A DNA stretch of 64,000 bases from Desulfovibrio sp. (GTDB taxonomy: Bacteria; Desulfobacterota; Desulfovibrionia; Desulfovibrionales; Desulfovibrionaceae): NCBI RefSeq assembly GCF_009712225.1, contig NZ_WASP01000006.1:350448-414447 (forward strand), written 5' to 3'. Both the position numbers and the translations under genes were made by a program. The notes under the pieces are model-generated. The model did not search any database and was not told the DNA's origin. It saw only the letters and a list, made by a program, of their open reading frames with translations. Within the stretch, counting starts at the first letter, position 1; the number at the start of each line of letters is the position of its first letter. This document shows, piece after piece, positions 7,912 through 18,295 of this stretch.

Positions 7912-10389
7912 ACGGACGCCCATAAATTCAGCCGCGAGCTTCTTGGCCTTTTTCTTATCTTCTGGGCGCTGCTGCTTTTGCTCAGCCTGCTCAGTTTTGA
8001 CGCCAACGACCCCAGCCTTAACCATGTGGTTAGCGGCGTTGTCAAGGTAAAGAACAAGGCTGGTCTATTCGGCGCGTACACTGCGGGTTTTCTGAACGAC
8101 GTGTTTGGCGTGGCCGCCTATCTCTGCCCACTGATTTTCGGTGCGCTGGGGGCGGCCTACGTTTCTCCTTCGTACAGTCTGCACTGGTCGCGCTGGCTTG
8201 GCTTTTTTCTGCTCACCATATGTCTGCTTGTCATTGGCGCTGCCGCAGATGTCACCGTGGGTGACATGTGGGGCGGCGGCATGGTGGGCAACGCCCTGCA
8301 CATCAACGCCAGCCGTTTTCTGAGCCCTGGCGGCTCGGCCCTTGTGTGGCTGTTTGTCGCCCTTGTGGGTACGCAGCTTGCCGGTAACATTTCATGGTTC
8401 AATGTTGCAGCACGTGTGTTGCAATGGGTGCAGGAGCGTATTGCCGCGCGCAGGGGCGAATCTGCCCCGTCTGCCCCTGTTAATGAAAGGCAGCCCGAAG
8501 AAGGCGACGGCAAGCGTGGCTGGGCGTTGCGCAACCTGCGTTTGCCTTCCATGGAATTCTGGACACGCTGGCGCGACCGTCTGGGCAATATTCAGCCCAC
8601 TGCGGATTCTCTGCCCGAAGTGTTTGAAGAAAAAAAATCACGCTCTGCTCAAACTCAGGCACAGGCGGAAGGAAAACGTACGCATCAGACAGATGTGGAC
8701 GATGATCCCTTTGCTGTGGCGCAGGATTTTAACGGCGTGACCATCTCACCGGTTCTGGATGCGGCGGAAAGCTACAACCAGAACGGCGAAGGCCCCGCTG
8801 AACAGGCAAATTACGAGGAAGCGCCAGCATCCGCAGCGCCTGCCTCTGCGCAAGCCCCTGCCGATAAGCCACGTGTTGCCGCGCCTGCGGCTTCTGCCGA
8901 GGCTCCCAAAAAGCAGGGTGGCCTTACGGGGTTGCTTGCGGGCATGACTGGCCGCAAGGCCGCCATCCCTCTGCCTGGCCTTGATCTTCTTGCGCCCCCT
9001 GCCAAGGTGGCTGGCAATTCCAGCAAGGAAGACCGCGAGGCCAGGGGTAAGGCTCTGATTGCCTGCCTGCGCGATTTTGACATTCAGAGCGAGCTTGTGC
9101 ATGTCACCCCGGGGCCCGTGGTAACCATGTATGAGGTGCGCCCCGCCCCCGGTATCCGCGTGAGCCGTATCGCCAACCTGAGCGATGATCTGGCGCTCGC
9201 GCTCAAGGCCGTGGCTGTGCGCATTCAGGCACCCATTCCCGGTACAGATACCGTGGGTATTGAAATACCCAACGACAACCGTGAAACCGTCAACTTCAGG
9301 GAACTGGCAGCCAGCGAGCCCTTCCGCAAGGGTTGCGGCCCTCTGACCATGATTCTGGGCAAGGACATATCGGGCAAGCCCATCATGGCCGACCTTACCC
9401 GCATGCCGCATCTGCTTGTGGCGGGCGCTACAGGCGCGGGCAAAAGCGTGTGCCTCAACGGCATTCTCATAAGTCTGCTGTACCACACGCAGCCCAAGGA
9501 CATGCAGCTGCTGCTCATTGACCCCAAGCGCATTGAAATGGCCGTGTACGCAGACGAGCCGCATCTGGTGCACCCTGTGGTCACGGAAATGAACGAGGCC
9601 AAGAACGCACTTGACTGGGCCGTTCACGAAATGGACCGGCGCTACGAGGCCATGGCTCGCCTTGGCGTGCGCAATGTGGCTGGCTTTAACCAGAAGCTTG
9701 CCGCCTGCAAAAATGATCTGCCGCCGGACTTTGCCGACCTTGAACCCTTGCCCTATCTCGTTATAGTAATTGACGAGCTGGCAGACCTCATGATGACCGC
9801 CGCCCGCGAAGTGGAAACCAGCATCGTGCGCCTGGCACAGCTGGCCCGCGCCGCTGGCATTCACATGATTCTTGCCACACAGCGCCCCAGTGTGGACGTG
9901 GTGACAGGGCTGATCAAGGCAAACTTTCCGTGCCGCATATCGTTTCAGGTCACCTCAAAGCACGATTCGCGCACCATTCTTGACCAGGTGGGCGCTGAAC
10001 ATCTGCTTGGCAGGGGCGACATGCTCTTCAAGCCCAGCGGTGGCCGTTTGCAGCGTCTGCACGGCCCCTTCCTGAGTGATGAAGAAGTCGCCAGCGTTGT
10101 AAGCTACTGGAAACGCCAGCTCAGCCCCTCATACAAGGTCGATTTTGCCCAGTGGGGGCTCGACTCTGGCAACGGCGGCGGCTCTGGCGGTGGGGGCGAT
10201 GCGGCGCAGGACCCCTTGTATGGTGAAGTACAGGCCTTTGTGAGCGAGCAGGGCCGCGCGTCCATTTCGCTGGTGCAACGTCGCTTTAAAATCGGCTTTA
10301 ACCGGGCCGCCCGTCTGGTTGAGCAGCTTGAACACGATGGCATCATCGGCCCGGCAGACGGCAGCAAACCGCGCGCCGTGGTCAAGTAA
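7912..10389 (+). CDS. ftsK: DNA translocase FtsK (start codon non-canonical, ACG proposed)
   Basis: Septal ATPase that pumps chromosome termini toward dif for XerCD resolution. The N-terminus has several membrane helices, the first being LLGLFLIFWALLLLLSLLSF. A Pro/Ala-rich linker (about residues 140-335) follows, then the RecA-like motor with Walker A GATGAGKS near residue 500, DPKRIE, Walker B VIVIDELADL, and a winged-helix gamma domain at the C-terminus after a Gly-rich hinge. No ATG, GTG or TTG lies in frame before 7978 (TTG), and that TTG would remove most of helix 1. The frame is open from 7891. An ACG at 7912 has GGAGG 8 bases upstream and gives a natural N-terminus (xDAHKFSRELLGL). 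The C-terminal end is certain; the start is inference. Confidence 0.9.
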   Translation, partial: TDAHKFSRELLGLFLIFWALLLLLSLLSFDANDPSLNHVVSGVVKVKNKAGLFGAYTAGFLNDVFGVAAYLCPLIFGALGAAYVSPSYSLHWSRWLGFFLLTICLLVIGAAADVTVGDMWGGGMVGNALHINASRFLSPGGSALVWLFVALVGTQLAGNISWFNVAARVLQWVQERIAARRGESAPSAPVNERQPEEGDGKRGWALRNLRLPSMEFWTRWRDRLGNIQPTADSLPEVFEEKKSRSAQTQAQAEGKRTHQTDVDDDPFAVAQDFNGVTISPVLDAAESYNQNGEGPAEQANYEEAPASAAPASAQAPADKPRVAAPAASAEAPKKQGGLTGLLAGMTGRKAAIPLPGLDLLAPPAKVAGNSSKEDREARGKALIACLRDFDIQSELVHVTPGPVVTMYEVRPAPGIRVSRIANLSDDLALALKAVAVRIQAPIPGTDTVGIEIPNDNRETVNFRELAASEPFRKGCGPLTMILGKDISGKPIMADLTRMPHLLVAGATGAGKSVCLNGILISLLYHTQPKDMQLLLIDPKRIEMAVYADEPHLVHPVVTEMNEAKNALDWAVHEMDRRYEAMARLGVRNVAGFNQKLAACKNDLPPDFADLEPLPYLVIVIDELADLMMTAAREVETSIVRLAQLARAAGIHMILATQRPSVDVVTGLIKANFPCRISFQVTSKHDSRTILDQVGAEHLLGRGDMLFKPSGGRLQRLHGPFLSDEEVASVVSYWKRQLSPSYKVDFAQWGLDSGNGGGSGGGGDAAQDPLYGEVQAFVSEQGRASISLVQRRFKIGFNRAARLVEQLEHDGIIGPADGSKPRAVVK

Positions 10390-10433
10390 TAGCAACATTC
10401 GGCACAACTGGCGGCGTATGCCGTGGAGGTGTT

Positions 10434-11105
10434 ATGCGTATAAACGGCATGTTGGCCCTGGCAGTCGGGCTGGTACTTTGTGTGGCAACCGCTGCCCAGG
10501 CTTCAGATATAGCCAATACCATTCAGGCGCGGTATGACAAACTGCGCACTTTTTCCGCCACCTTTGAGCAGACCCTTACCCACAAGGAAAGCGGTTCGGT
10601 AGAAAAGCGGCAGGGTAACCTGCTGTTTCAGAAGCCCCTGCTCATTCGCTGGCAGACAGACAAGCCCCACGAAGAAACCCTGGTGGTGACCAGCAAGGAA
10701 ATTTGGGATTACCTTGCTGACGAAGAAATTGCCTACCGTTATCCCCTTGAACTTGTGCGTGATTCGCGCAGTATTATTCAGGTGATTACCGGCCAGGCCG
10801 CACTGACCAAGGATTTTGACGTGAAAGAAGACGGGCAGGAAAACGGTCTTGCCAAGCTGCATCTGTACCCCAAGGAAGCCGCGCCGCAGATGGTTGAAGC
10901 TCTGTTGTGGGTCGAGCCTGCCACCGGCTACATCCGCAGGGCCAGCATTATCGACTTTTACGGCAATTCTAACGATGTGCGCTTTACGCAGTTCAAGCCC
11001 GACACCTCGCTCAAGGCCTCTGACTTTACCTTTACCGCGCCCAAGGGTGTGGAAGTGGAAGACCGTATTGATCGCAAGGTGCAGGAACGGGAACTCTTCA
11101 AATAG
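10434..11105 (+). CDS. lolA: Outer membrane lipoprotein carrier protein LolA
   Basis: Periplasmic chaperone that ferries lipoproteins from LolCDE to the outer membrane. The 223-residue product has a Sec signal peptide (cleavage near AQAS), then the LolA beta-sheet pattern with FSATFEQTL, GNLLFQKPLLIRW and IIDFYGNSNDVRFTQF. GGAGG precedes the ATG. It follows ftsK by 44 bases, a common ftsK-lolA pairing. A second, more diverged LolA-like gene lies in the polyene cluster (31888); this copy looks like the general one. Confidence 0.9.
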   Translation: MRINGMLALAVGLVLCVATAAQASDIANTIQARYDKLRTFSATFEQTLTHKESGSVEKRQGNLLFQKPLLIRWQTDKPHEETLVVTSKEIWDYLADEEIAYRYPLELVRDSRSIIQVITGQAALTKDFDVKEDGQENGLAKLHLYPKEAAPQMVEALLWVEPATGYIRRASIIDFYGNSNDVRFTQFKPDTSLKASDFTFTAPKGVEVEDRIDRKVQERELFK

Positions 11106-11121
11106 ATTTGCACGGTTACGC

Positions 11122-11160
11122 AAAAAAGGCCTTGGTGTTAGTACCAAGGCCTTTTTTATT
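11122..11160 (+). terminator. Bidirectional terminator after lolA
   Basis: Perfect 15-bp arms AAAAAAGGCCTTGGT / ACCAAGGCCTTTTTT with a 6-base loop. The A and T runs serve both strands: lolA (plus) and the thioesterase gene (minus). Confidence 0.85.
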
Positions 11161-11175
11161 TGTGGGAGGCCGTTT

Positions 11176-11628
11176 TCAGGCGCAGAGCATTTTGAAAATG
11201 GCAGTGGCGTCCTTGTCCACAACGGGAAAGGAAGTTTGCAGTTCTTCTGGTACGCTCACAGGTTTGCCGCTGACCATATCAATGAAAACCCACTGGGTTT
11301 CAGCTTCGGCCAGCAGGTTTTTTTCTTCCGTATTCCAGAATACGTAACGGCGTAAGCTGCGTCGCGATGCGTATGAGGCTATCCATGTGGCGGCAGTGAC
11401 CACATCCCCCAGAAAGGCGGGGCGCTTGTAGGTGATGGTGTGCTGGCGCACAACCCAGCCCTGGCTGATGCTTTCATAGCGTTCCATGGGCCAGCCGCAT
11501 ACCGCAGAGTGGGCCACTGCCACGTCCTGCATCCAGGCCACGTAGCGCAGGTTGCTGACGCGCCGCTGCATGTCTATGTCGTCCTGCCCTATGACAATCT
11601 GCTGCGTATATATGTTGATTTGAGCCAT
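11176..11628 (-). CDS. Acyl-CoA thioesterase, YbgC/4-hydroxybenzoyl-CoA thioesterase type
   Basis: Hot-dog fold thioesterase that hydrolyses an acyl-CoA or acyl-ACP in the cytoplasm. The 150-residue product matches the family in length and layout: QQIVIGQDDIDMQRRVSNLRYVAWMQD holds the usual D..G.v.n..Y..w pattern, with Val-Ser where many members have a glycine/His. RPAFLGDVV and SLRRYVFW follow. A GGAGGA site precedes the ATG. It is isolated between terminators, so its substrate cannot be inferred. Confidence 0.8.
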   Translation of the reverse strand: MAQINIYTQQIVIGQDDIDMQRRVSNLRYVAWMQDVAVAHSAVCGWPMERYESISQGWVVRQHTITYKRPAFLGDVVTAATWIASYASRRSLRRYVFWNTEEKNLLAEAETQWVFIDMVSGKPVSVPEELQTSFPVVDKDATAIFKMLCA

Positions 11629-11680
11629 ATGTCCTCCGGAAGCGTGATGGCGCAGAACATACGCCCTGAATGCAAAAAAT

Positions 11681-11721
11681 AAAAGACACGCGGGCTTGCA
11701 TACATTGCCCGCGTGTCTTTT
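11681..11721 (-). terminator. Terminator of the hydrogenase operon
   Basis: Perfect 15-bp arms (GCCCGCGTGTCTTTT on the plus strand at 11707-11721) with an 11-base loop. Read on the minus strand it is followed by a TTTTATTTTTT tract, about 60 bases after the end of the protease gene. Confidence 0.85.
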
Positions 11722-11779
11722 GCTTTACGGAATGCCGCTTTACCGGCGTGGAATGTTTTTGGGCTACAGCTGAATGGTT

Positions 11780-12313
11780 CTATGCATAGCTTTGGGCCAG
11801 GGTATCAAGCACCGCCGCAGAAAGGTGTCGTGGGTGGGCTCTCAGACTTGGGGAAATTCCCCATTGCTGCAATACGTTCAGGGCCATGTTCTGTGCGGCT
11901 TCAAAACTTTCGCTCACCGGCGTGGAGAGAGGTGCTGCCAGTGTCATGGCCGCGGGCTGCACGCCAATAAGAGTACATTGCTCGGGCGCAGTGCCGCGCA
12001 GGGCGGCAAGCCCCATTACCTCCGAAAAACTGTTCTGGTGTGGGCCTATCTTTTGTGCCGTGAGGTAGGCAGGCACGTTGTCGCGCTGCAGCAGTTCTCC
12101 TGGTTCAAGGCCAAAATCCACCGCATCCAGCACCAGCAGCCTGTCGGCGCGTTCCACAAATGTCAGCAGGGTTTGCCCCTGCGTACCGCCGTCCACCACT
12201 TCCACATTTTCTGGAAAATCCCAGTGGGCGTAGAGCCTTTGCGCCAAAAGCACGCCAAAACCCTCGTCGCCGTACAATATGTTGCCAAGACCAAGAATGA
12301 TGATCTGTTCCAT
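11780..12313 (-). CDS. hyaD: Hydrogenase maturation protease (HyaD/HybD type, peptidase M52)
   Basis: Cleaves the C-terminal peptide from the hydrogenase large subunit after nickel insertion. The 177-residue product has GLGNILYGDEGFGV (nickel-binding Glu/Asp region), VVDGGTQG, VLDAVDFG and IGVQPAAM, the M52 series. It is the last gene of the minus-strand operon small subunit - large subunit - cytochrome b - protease, the same order as E. coli hyaABCD. AAGGGA precedes the start. A strong terminator follows. The symbol is by analogy with that order. Confidence 0.9.
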   Translation of the reverse strand: MEQIIILGLGNILYGDEGFGVLLAQRLYAHWDFPENVEVVDGGTQGQTLLTFVERADRLLVLDAVDFGLEPGELLQRDNVPAYLTAQKIGPHQNSFSEVMGLAALRGTAPEQCTLIGVQPAAMTLAAPLSTPVSESFEAAQNMALNVLQQWGISPSLRAHPRHLSAAVLDTLAQSYA

Positions 12314-12374
12314 GCAGGTTCCCTTGTTAAAGGGGGGCGACCGCGGTGGGCCGCCCTGGAATTATGCCGTTGCG

Positions 12375-13079
12375 CTACGGCTTGCGACGTTCGCGATAGC
12401 CGCTGAACATGGACGAAACAAGGGTGGTTTTGCCCATGATTTCTTCGCGTATGACCATGTACAGGTGCACTGTCACAAAGGTGATAAGCAGCAGCATGCC
12501 CAGGCGGTGCAGGCTGCGGGTCATCTGGCCGTTGCCGCCAAACCAGTTGTTTATCCAGTCCTGCACAAAGGTAAAAAAGTGGATAAACGGTACGTGGCTA
12601 TCCTGAGCGTACATGCCAAGGCCCGTCAGCATGATAACGAGCATAAAAATCATGCCCGTGCCCATGCCGATCTGCGCCAGCGGATTGTGGCCGACATGCG
12701 CGCCACATTCCTTGTTCAGGAAGAGATACCAGCGTACGTCCTGCCACAGGTCGTTCCACCAGTCCTTGCTCCACACAGGCATGATGATGAGCTCACGCGA
12801 ATAGCGGTTGCCCCACACCAGACCGTAAATATAGCGCAGTACGGTTGAAATGATCAGCACAAAACCCGCAATAAAGTGCGCCATGCGGGTGTAGCCCATG
12901 TAAAAAGTGTTGTAAGGCTCGCCCGTGACAGAAAGCCAGGGTTTGCCAATGATGTAGCCCGTAACAATAAGCACGCATACGCAGGCCACCATAACCCAAT
13001 GCCATATGCGGATGGGCAGCTGGTATACGTAAATGCTTTTGCCCATGGGCATTTGCGGCAGCAAATGTTGTTCGCTCAT
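12375..13079 (-). CDS. hyaC: Ni/Fe-hydrogenase b-type cytochrome subunit
   Basis: Diheme membrane cytochrome that anchors the periplasmic hydrogenase and passes its electrons to the quinone pool. The 234-residue product has four membrane segments with His-containing helices (IRIWHWVMVACVCVLIVTGY, RMAHFIAGFVLIISTVLRY, LHRLGMLLLITFVTVHLY) and the HyaC/CybH loop LSVTGEPYNTFYMGYTRMAHF. GGGAGA precedes the start. Its presence separates this enzyme from the soluble periplasmic HynAB type, which usually reacts with a cytochrome c3. Confidence 0.93.
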   Translation of the reverse strand: MSEQHLLPQMPMGKSIYVYQLPIRIWHWVMVACVCVLIVTGYIIGKPWLSVTGEPYNTFYMGYTRMAHFIAGFVLIISTVLRYIYGLVWGNRYSRELIIMPVWSKDWWNDLWQDVRWYLFLNKECGAHVGHNPLAQIGMGTGMIFMLVIMLTGLGMYAQDSHVPFIHFFTFVQDWINNWFGGNGQMTRSLHRLGMLLLITFVTVHLYMVIREEIMGKTTLVSSMFSGYRERRKP

Positions 13080-13130
13080 GACGTTCTCCCGGCGGAAGGC
13101 TTGTATTCCGCGGCTCGGATTGCCCGAACG

Positions 13131-14945
13131 CTAGAAGCAGTTGTCTGTTCTCACTGATAACAGCTCTGATCCATCCGGCCCGATAATGTGCGTGGAGCAG
13201 GCCAGGCAGGGGTCAAAGCTGTGCAGGGTACGCAGGATTTCAAGAGGCTGGTTGGGAACCGCCATCTTCGTACCCATGAGCGATGCTTCGTAGGCGCTGA
13301 GCTGTCCGTCGGGGCTGCGGGGCGCACCATTCCATGTGGTGGGAACAACACACTGGTAATTCTGTATTTTTCTGTCCTTGATGGTAACCCAGTGCCCCAG
13401 GGCACCACGAGGGGCCTCGGTAAAGCCCACGCCGCGAAGGGCAGTGGTAGGCCAGCTTTCGGGTTTCCACATCTTGGTATTGGCCGTGGTGCGGTTGCCA
13501 TTTTTAAGGTTGGCCACAAGCTTGTCGTAAAAATACCGCATCTTGTCTGCCGACCATGCCAGTTCGAGCGAGCGGGCGGCTATGCGGCCAAGGGTTGATT
13601 GAAGGGCTGCAACCGGGGCCTTGGCCTGGCCGAGAAAGTCATCAATGAGACCCTTGATTTCGGGATCTTTTTTGGCGTAGCCCACCAGCAGGCGGGCCAG
13701 GGGGCCCACTTCCATCTGATGGCCGCGCCAGAGCGGTGTTTTGATCCACGAATACCTGTCACGTTCGTCCACCTGCTTGAGATCCGTAGGCGTTCCCTTG
13801 ATGTTGGGGCCTGGGGCATAGTTGGGCTCTGTCACACCGTCAAAGGGATGCAGGCCGGTTTTGCCGCCTGGGTAGGGCTTGTACCACGAGTGGGCCACGG
13901 ACTCCTGAATTTCTTCTGGATTGCGTAGGTCAACGGGCAGTACTTCATTGAAGTTGCCGTTGATGATGGCGCCACGCGGCAGCAGCAGGCTTTTGTCCGA
14001 GTAGTCGTTGGCGATGTTGGGGATAGCACCGTAAGAAAGTACGGAAAGCTTGGAAAGCCCGCCGCCGATTTTCAGCCAGTCGCCGTAAAACGCGGCAAGC
14101 GCCAGCGTGTCGGGTATGACCACCTGCTGGGCAAAGGTGCGGCAGCGTTCGATGAGCTGCAACACAAGCTCCAGCCTTTCCTGATTGATCACGTCAGCTG
14201 CGCCGTGTGCGTCAAGATTGAGCGAGCAGGGCACACCGCCTACCAGCCAGTTGGGGTGGGGATTTTTGCCGCCAAAGATGGTGTGTATCTGCACCATGTC
14301 TTTCTGGAAATCGAGCGCTTCCAGATAGTGGGCAACCACCAGTAGGTTTGCTTCGGGCGGCAGCTTGTAGGCCGGGTGGCCCCAGTAACCATTGGTAAAA
14401 ATGCCCAGCTGTCCCGATTCGATAACGCGGGTAAGGCGGTCTTTGATGGACTTGAAGTAACCCGGCGATGAATTGGGCCAGGGAGTGAGTTTCTGCGAAA
14501 GCTCTGAGGTTGCCTTGGGGTCGGCCTTGGCGGCAGAAACCACATCCACCCAGTCAAGACCGGCCAGATGGTACAGATGCACCAGATGGTCATGGTACAT
14601 GAGGCATAGGTGCATGATATTGCGGATAATATTGGCATTGTCGGGAATTTCGATGCCAAGCGCGTCTTCTACCGCATGCACCGAGGCAAGGGCGTGCGTG
14701 CCCGTGCAAACGCCGCAGATACGTTCCACAAAAGCCCATGCGTCGCGTGGGTCGCGGCCTTTGAGGATGATTTCAATACCTCTGAAAATGGTGCCGCACG
14801 AAACAGCGTTGGTGATGACGTTGCTGTCGTCGAGGTTAACCTCGCAACGTAGGTGCCCCTCGATGCGGGTAACCGGATCAACAACAACGCGGCGGCCAGA
14901 ATCCTTAACGGCATAACCCTGTGAAGTCGTATATTCGTAGGCCAT
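13131..14945 (-). CDS. hyaB: [NiFe] hydrogenase large subunit
   Basis: Holds the Ni-Fe(CN)2CO active site for H2 oxidation on the periplasmic side. In the 604-residue product the L1 motif RICGVC supplies C77 and C80, and L2 DPCLACSTH supplies C580 and C583. The maturation protease should cut after H586, removing an 18-residue tail. RIEGH near residue 27 and the active-site Arg in [10 protein letters not shown] are present. There is no signal peptide, as expected for export with the Tat-targeted small subunit encoded 11 bases upstream. Overall wording resembles E. coli HyaB (group 1d). Confidence 0.97.
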   Translation of the reverse strand: MAYEYTTSQGYAVKDSGRRVVVDPVTRIEGHLRCEVNLDDSNVITNAVSCGTIFRGIEIILKGRDPRDAWAFVERICGVCTGTHALASVHAVEDALGIEIPDNANIIRNIMHLCLMYHDHLVHLYHLAGLDWVDVVSAAKADPKATSELSQKLTPWPNSSPGYFKSIKDRLTRVIESGQLGIFTNGYWGHPAYKLPPEANLLVVAHYLEALDFQKDMVQIHTIFGGKNPHPNWLVGGVPCSLNLDAHGAADVINQERLELVLQLIERCRTFAQQVVIPDTLALAAFYGDWLKIGGGLSKLSVLSYGAIPNIANDYSDKSLLLPRGAIINGNFNEVLPVDLRNPEEIQESVAHSWYKPYPGGKTGLHPFDGVTEPNYAPGPNIKGTPTDLKQVDERDRYSWIKTPLWRGHQMEVGPLARLLVGYAKKDPEIKGLIDDFLGQAKAPVAALQSTLGRIAARSLELAWSADKMRYFYDKLVANLKNGNRTTANTKMWKPESWPTTALRGVGFTEAPRGALGHWVTIKDRKIQNYQCVVPTTWNGAPRSPDGQLSAYEASLMGTKMAVPNQPLEILRTLHSFDPCLACSTHIIGPDGSELLSVRTDNCF

Positions 14946-14956
14946 GGGGTATTTCC

Positions 14957-16057
14957 TCAGCTGTTGGAGTCGGTGTCAGAGGTTCCCTTGCTGTTTTTGC
15001 AGGCGGCATGGCGCACCATGCTGGCGACGCCGTGCGCTGCCACGCCCGCAGCCACGCCCGCCACAGCGGCAACGCCAACGGTTTCAGCCGTTGCATTGGT
15101 GCCCATGTGCGGGATGGTGGTTATGCGGTCATAAAACGATCCCTGATCCCAGAAATTCTGTTCCGAACAGCCGATGCAGCCGTGACCAGACTGAATGGGG
15201 AAGGAAACGCCGTTGTTCCAGCGTGTGGAGGGGCAGGCATTGTATGTGGTGGGGCCTTTGCAGCCCATCTTGTACAGGCACAGGCCAGCGCGCGCGCCAG
15301 CATCGTCCCATGATTCCACGTACTCGCCAGCGTCAAAGTGCGCCCTGCGGTAGCAGTGGTCGTGCACGCGTTTGCCGTAGAACATTTCGGGCCTGCCCTG
15401 TGAATCGAGAGTGGGCAGCCTGTCGTAGGTGATGATGTAGGTCAGGATAGAGCTCATGACCTCAGGAATGGCCGGACAGCCGGGAACCTTGATTTGAGGC
15501 TTGTTGGGAAAGAGCTTGTGCAGTGGCGTGGCACCCGTTGGGTTGGGGTGGGCAGCCTGTACACAGCCCCACGAGGCGCATGTTCCCCAAGCCACCAGGG
15601 CCTTGGCATTCTCCACGCCGTCCTTGAGCTTTTCGTAAAAGGGCTTGCCCGCGTCAATGCAGTACATGCCCTGGCCGTTGAGGGGCACGTTGCCTTCCAC
15701 CGCCAGAATATACTGGCCCTTGTATTTATGAATGGCCTCTTCATACGCAGCGTTGGCCTGATCGCCAGCGGCCGCCATGATGGTATCCTGATAATCCATC
15801 GTGATCATTGAGAGCACAATGTCGGTCGCCAGCGGGTGGGCTGTGCGCAAAAATGATTCAGTGCAGCATGAGCAGGAAAGCCCGTTTATCCAGAGCACCG
15901 GAAGCCGGGGTTTTGTTGACAGTGCCTGTGCTATTGCCAGATCTGCGCCGGGGCCAAGGCCCAGAGCTACTGCGGTAAGTGCACAGAATTTCATGAAATC
16001 TCGGCGGCTGACACCACGATTACGCAAGGCTTGTTCGGTAGTTTCGAGATGAGCCAT
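14957..16057 (-). CDS. hyaA: [NiFe] hydrogenase small subunit with six-Cys proximal cluster signature
   Basis: Carries three FeS clusters from the active site to the cytochrome. The 366-residue precursor starts with a Tat signal (SRRDFMK, residues 18-23). Proximal-cluster ligands are C62, C64, C65, C160, C165 and C194 (motifs CSCC, CASWGC, PGC). Subtracting 45 gives 17, 19, 20, 115, 120 and 149, the positions reported for oxygen-tolerant E. coli Hyd-1. Distal ligands H232, C235, C260, C266 and medial C275, C294, C297 also fit. An Ala/Val-rich hydrophobic stretch near residues 327-347 is the membrane anchor, followed by a short polar tail. A GAGGT site precedes the ATG. Confidence 0.97.
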   Translation of the reverse strand: MAHLETTEQALRNRGVSRRDFMKFCALTAVALGLGPGADLAIAQALSTKPRLPVLWINGLSCSCCTESFLRTAHPLATDIVLSMITMDYQDTIMAAAGDQANAAYEEAIHKYKGQYILAVEGNVPLNGQGMYCIDAGKPFYEKLKDGVENAKALVAWGTCASWGCVQAAHPNPTGATPLHKLFPNKPQIKVPGCPAIPEVMSSILTYIITYDRLPTLDSQGRPEMFYGKRVHDHCYRRAHFDAGEYVESWDDAGARAGLCLYKMGCKGPTTYNACPSTRWNNGVSFPIQSGHGCIGCSEQNFWDQGSFYDRITTIPHMGTNATAETVGVAAVAGVAAGVAAHGVASMVRHAACKNSKGTSDTDSNS

Positions 16058-16180
16058 AAGTACCTCGAGAAGAACATGGTTGCAGGGTTTGGATGCACAA
16101 TATCCAAATACTTAAAGCGCTCCTTTTAGTTCAGCGTATAGCATGTGCAGGCTGTTTGCTGCACTATAGCCTATAAATGG

Positions 16181-18295
16181 TTACAAGATACTCTTCTTTA
16201 CGTTGGTATTGTTCAAATCATTCATAACGTCAACAAGAATGTCGGTCTGGTTGCGCAATTCGCCCAGAACAGCCGTTGCCTGATCCATGGCGGTTGCGGT
16301 CATAAGGGCAAGACGGTTGATGTCTTCAAGACTTCTGTGGATGGTTTCACTTGAGGCCGATTGCTCCTCAGAGGCCGTTGCAATCGATTGGGCCTGGGAA
16401 GTGGATTCTCTGGCAAGCTTTACCAGTTCCAACAGGGCATCGCCCGACTGCCGGGCAAGCAGCGTGACAGACCCTATGGTTTCTGCTGTCTGCCCTACAT
16501 GACCAATGTGCTTGCGTGTGCCGCTCTGGATTGCATGAATTGCCTCACCTACCTCCTTTGTGGCTGTCATGGTTTTTTCGGCCAGTTTGCGAACCTCGTC
16601 GGCCACCACGGCAAAACCACGACCGGCGTCGCCTGCCCGTGCCGCTTCAATGGCGGCGTTAAGGGCAAGTAGGTTGGTTTGATCTGCAATATCACTGATG
16701 ACATTCAATATCTGGCCTATGCCCTCGGCCTGCTGACCAAGAACACCCATGTCAACCTTCATGTCGTCAGACTGTTTTTGCACCTGCGCTATGGCGGTAA
16801 TGACGTTTTCAACCACAGACGAACCCTTTGTTGCCTGCTGGTGAGAATTGTCTGCCGTCTGGGCGGCATCGGCGGCGTTTTTGGCTACTTCCACAACCGT
16901 AATGCTCATTTCCTGCATTGCGGCAGTGGTGTTTTCCAGCCGGTGCGACTGGGTTGTTGCACCTTCGGTAGACGTTTGCACCTGCTCCGAAAGAGCATTG
17001 AGGGCAATATTGAGCGATTCAACAACCCCCTGGATCTTGTCTACAGCGGTCATAAGGGTCTTTGCCCTGGCGCTGGTGGCCTGCTCGGCCTTTTCTGCTG
17101 CCTCGCGGCACTGGTCAGCTACTTTGCCTTTTTCTTCGGCCATATTCTGCAGATGTTGGGCTGCCTGAATTTGTTCCTTGAGCCTCCTGACCATTTCTCG
17201 CAGCACGTTGGCAAGACCGCCAATTTCATCGCGCTGGTCTACGGCCAGCGCCGCGTCAAAATCGCCCTGTGTAACGCCCTGAGCATAGCGCAGGGTTCTG
17301 CGCACAGGTCTGCCAATGGTGACGCAGATTCTCCACCCCAGCAAAATGGTAAAACAGGCAACAAGTAGTGCGCCAGCGCATGAAACCACAAGCTCCTGTC
17401 TGGCAGACCGCACATCGGCTCTGGCAATTTCAAGCTGGTGAGCGCCCCACGAGTTTTCTACATCCATAAGACTGTCAATGCGACGGGTAGAGGCCGCAAA
17501 CCATTCTTGCGGTTCCACATCAAGGCTTGATTTCTCAAGGTTGGCGTAAGCCGTATCACGAAAACGGTTTACCTCGTCGTCCATGGCCTTCAGCTTGCCT
17601 TGCAGCATGTTTTGGGCCTGAGCCCCGCCTAGTTCTGCAAAGGAATGCAGATAGGTATTTTGCGCGCTGACCCTATACAGCCAGTCGCGGTACAGCTGTT
17701 TGCTGAACGTGCCCGCAGAAAAAGCCGCGTTGAGCGTGGCACGTTCCTGTCCGGCGATTTCCTTGCCATGCACAAGTTGCAGTATGGATGTGAGAGCCTT
17801 GTGGCTGAGTTCGTTAAGCCCTGAAAAAGCGTTTATGAATTCGTTTATGCTGTTGCCATAAGCGGAGATGGCCTGGAGTGCGTCTATTTTAATATCTCTG
17901 GCAGCAGAACGGGTATTTGCAAGCGCTGCAAACGTGCTGGTTGCAGAAGAAAAAACAGGCGCAAGTGTGCCGTTTTCTTTTGTATCTGCTTCGGCAAGTT
18001 TGGCGGTAAACAGCTTGTAAGCCGCATCGGATTTTTTGATCTGCTCAGGAAGTTCAACGGCAAATTTTTTGCCATGACTGCCCAGATAACCTGCTGTGTA
18101 CCCTCGTTCCTTTTGAAGTTCGTGTATCAGTTCACCCGCAGAAAGGCTCACAACCAGGGCGCGCTCGACAAACTTGAGCTCGTCTATGTCCTTCCAGCGT
18201 TGAATGCTTTCAACAGTGACAAGAAACAGAAATGTTGCCATCGGCAAAATGAGCAATAGGCTGAGTTTGCGGGCAATGTTCAGGTCTGCAAGCAT
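16181..18295 (-). CDS. Methyl-accepting chemotaxis protein with NIT (nitrate/nitrite-sensing-type) domain
   Basis: Membrane chemoreceptor signalling to CheA/CheW. The 704-residue product has a membrane helix at about residues 10-30, a roughly 280-residue all-helical periplasmic domain whose start ([17 protein letters not shown]) fits the NIT family, a second membrane helix near 312-332, HAMP, and a C-terminal signalling domain with the hairpin tip [20 protein letters not shown]. No CheR-type pentapeptide tail is present. AGGAGGG lies before the ATG. It is immediately upstream of the hydrogenase operon on the same strand; whether they are co-regulated is unknown. Confidence 0.9.
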   Translation of the reverse strand: MLADLNIARKLSLLLILPMATFLFLVTVESIQRWKDIDELKFVERALVVSLSAGELIHELQKERGYTAGYLGSHGKKFAVELPEQIKKSDAAYKLFTAKLAEADTKENGTLAPVFSSATSTFAALANTRSAARDIKIDALQAISAYGNSINEFINAFSGLNELSHKALTSILQLVHGKEIAGQERATLNAAFSAGTFSKQLYRDWLYRVSAQNTYLHSFAELGGAQAQNMLQGKLKAMDDEVNRFRDTAYANLEKSSLDVEPQEWFAASTRRIDSLMDVENSWGAHQLEIARADVRSARQELVVSCAGALLVACFTILLGWRICVTIGRPVRRTLRYAQGVTQGDFDAALAVDQRDEIGGLANVLREMVRRLKEQIQAAQHLQNMAEEKGKVADQCREAAEKAEQATSARAKTLMTAVDKIQGVVESLNIALNALSEQVQTSTEGATTQSHRLENTTAAMQEMSITVVEVAKNAADAAQTADNSHQQATKGSSVVENVITAIAQVQKQSDDMKVDMGVLGQQAEGIGQILNVISDIADQTNLLALNAAIEAARAGDAGRGFAVVADEVRKLAEKTMTATKEVGEAIHAIQSGTRKHIGHVGQTAETIGSVTLLARQSGDALLELVKLARESTSQAQSIATASEEQSASSETIHRSLEDINRLALMTATAMDQATAVLGELRNQTDILVDVMNDLNNTNVKKSIL

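Noticed and set aside
13188-15432. Several long frames opposite the hydrogenase genes
   Set aside because: GC-rich shadows of strongly conserved genes; no ribosome sites or family motifs.
16144-16163. Hairpin GTGCAG/CTGCAC between the chemoreceptor and hydrogenase genes
   Set aside because: Only 6 bp, no T tract; not convincing as a terminator.
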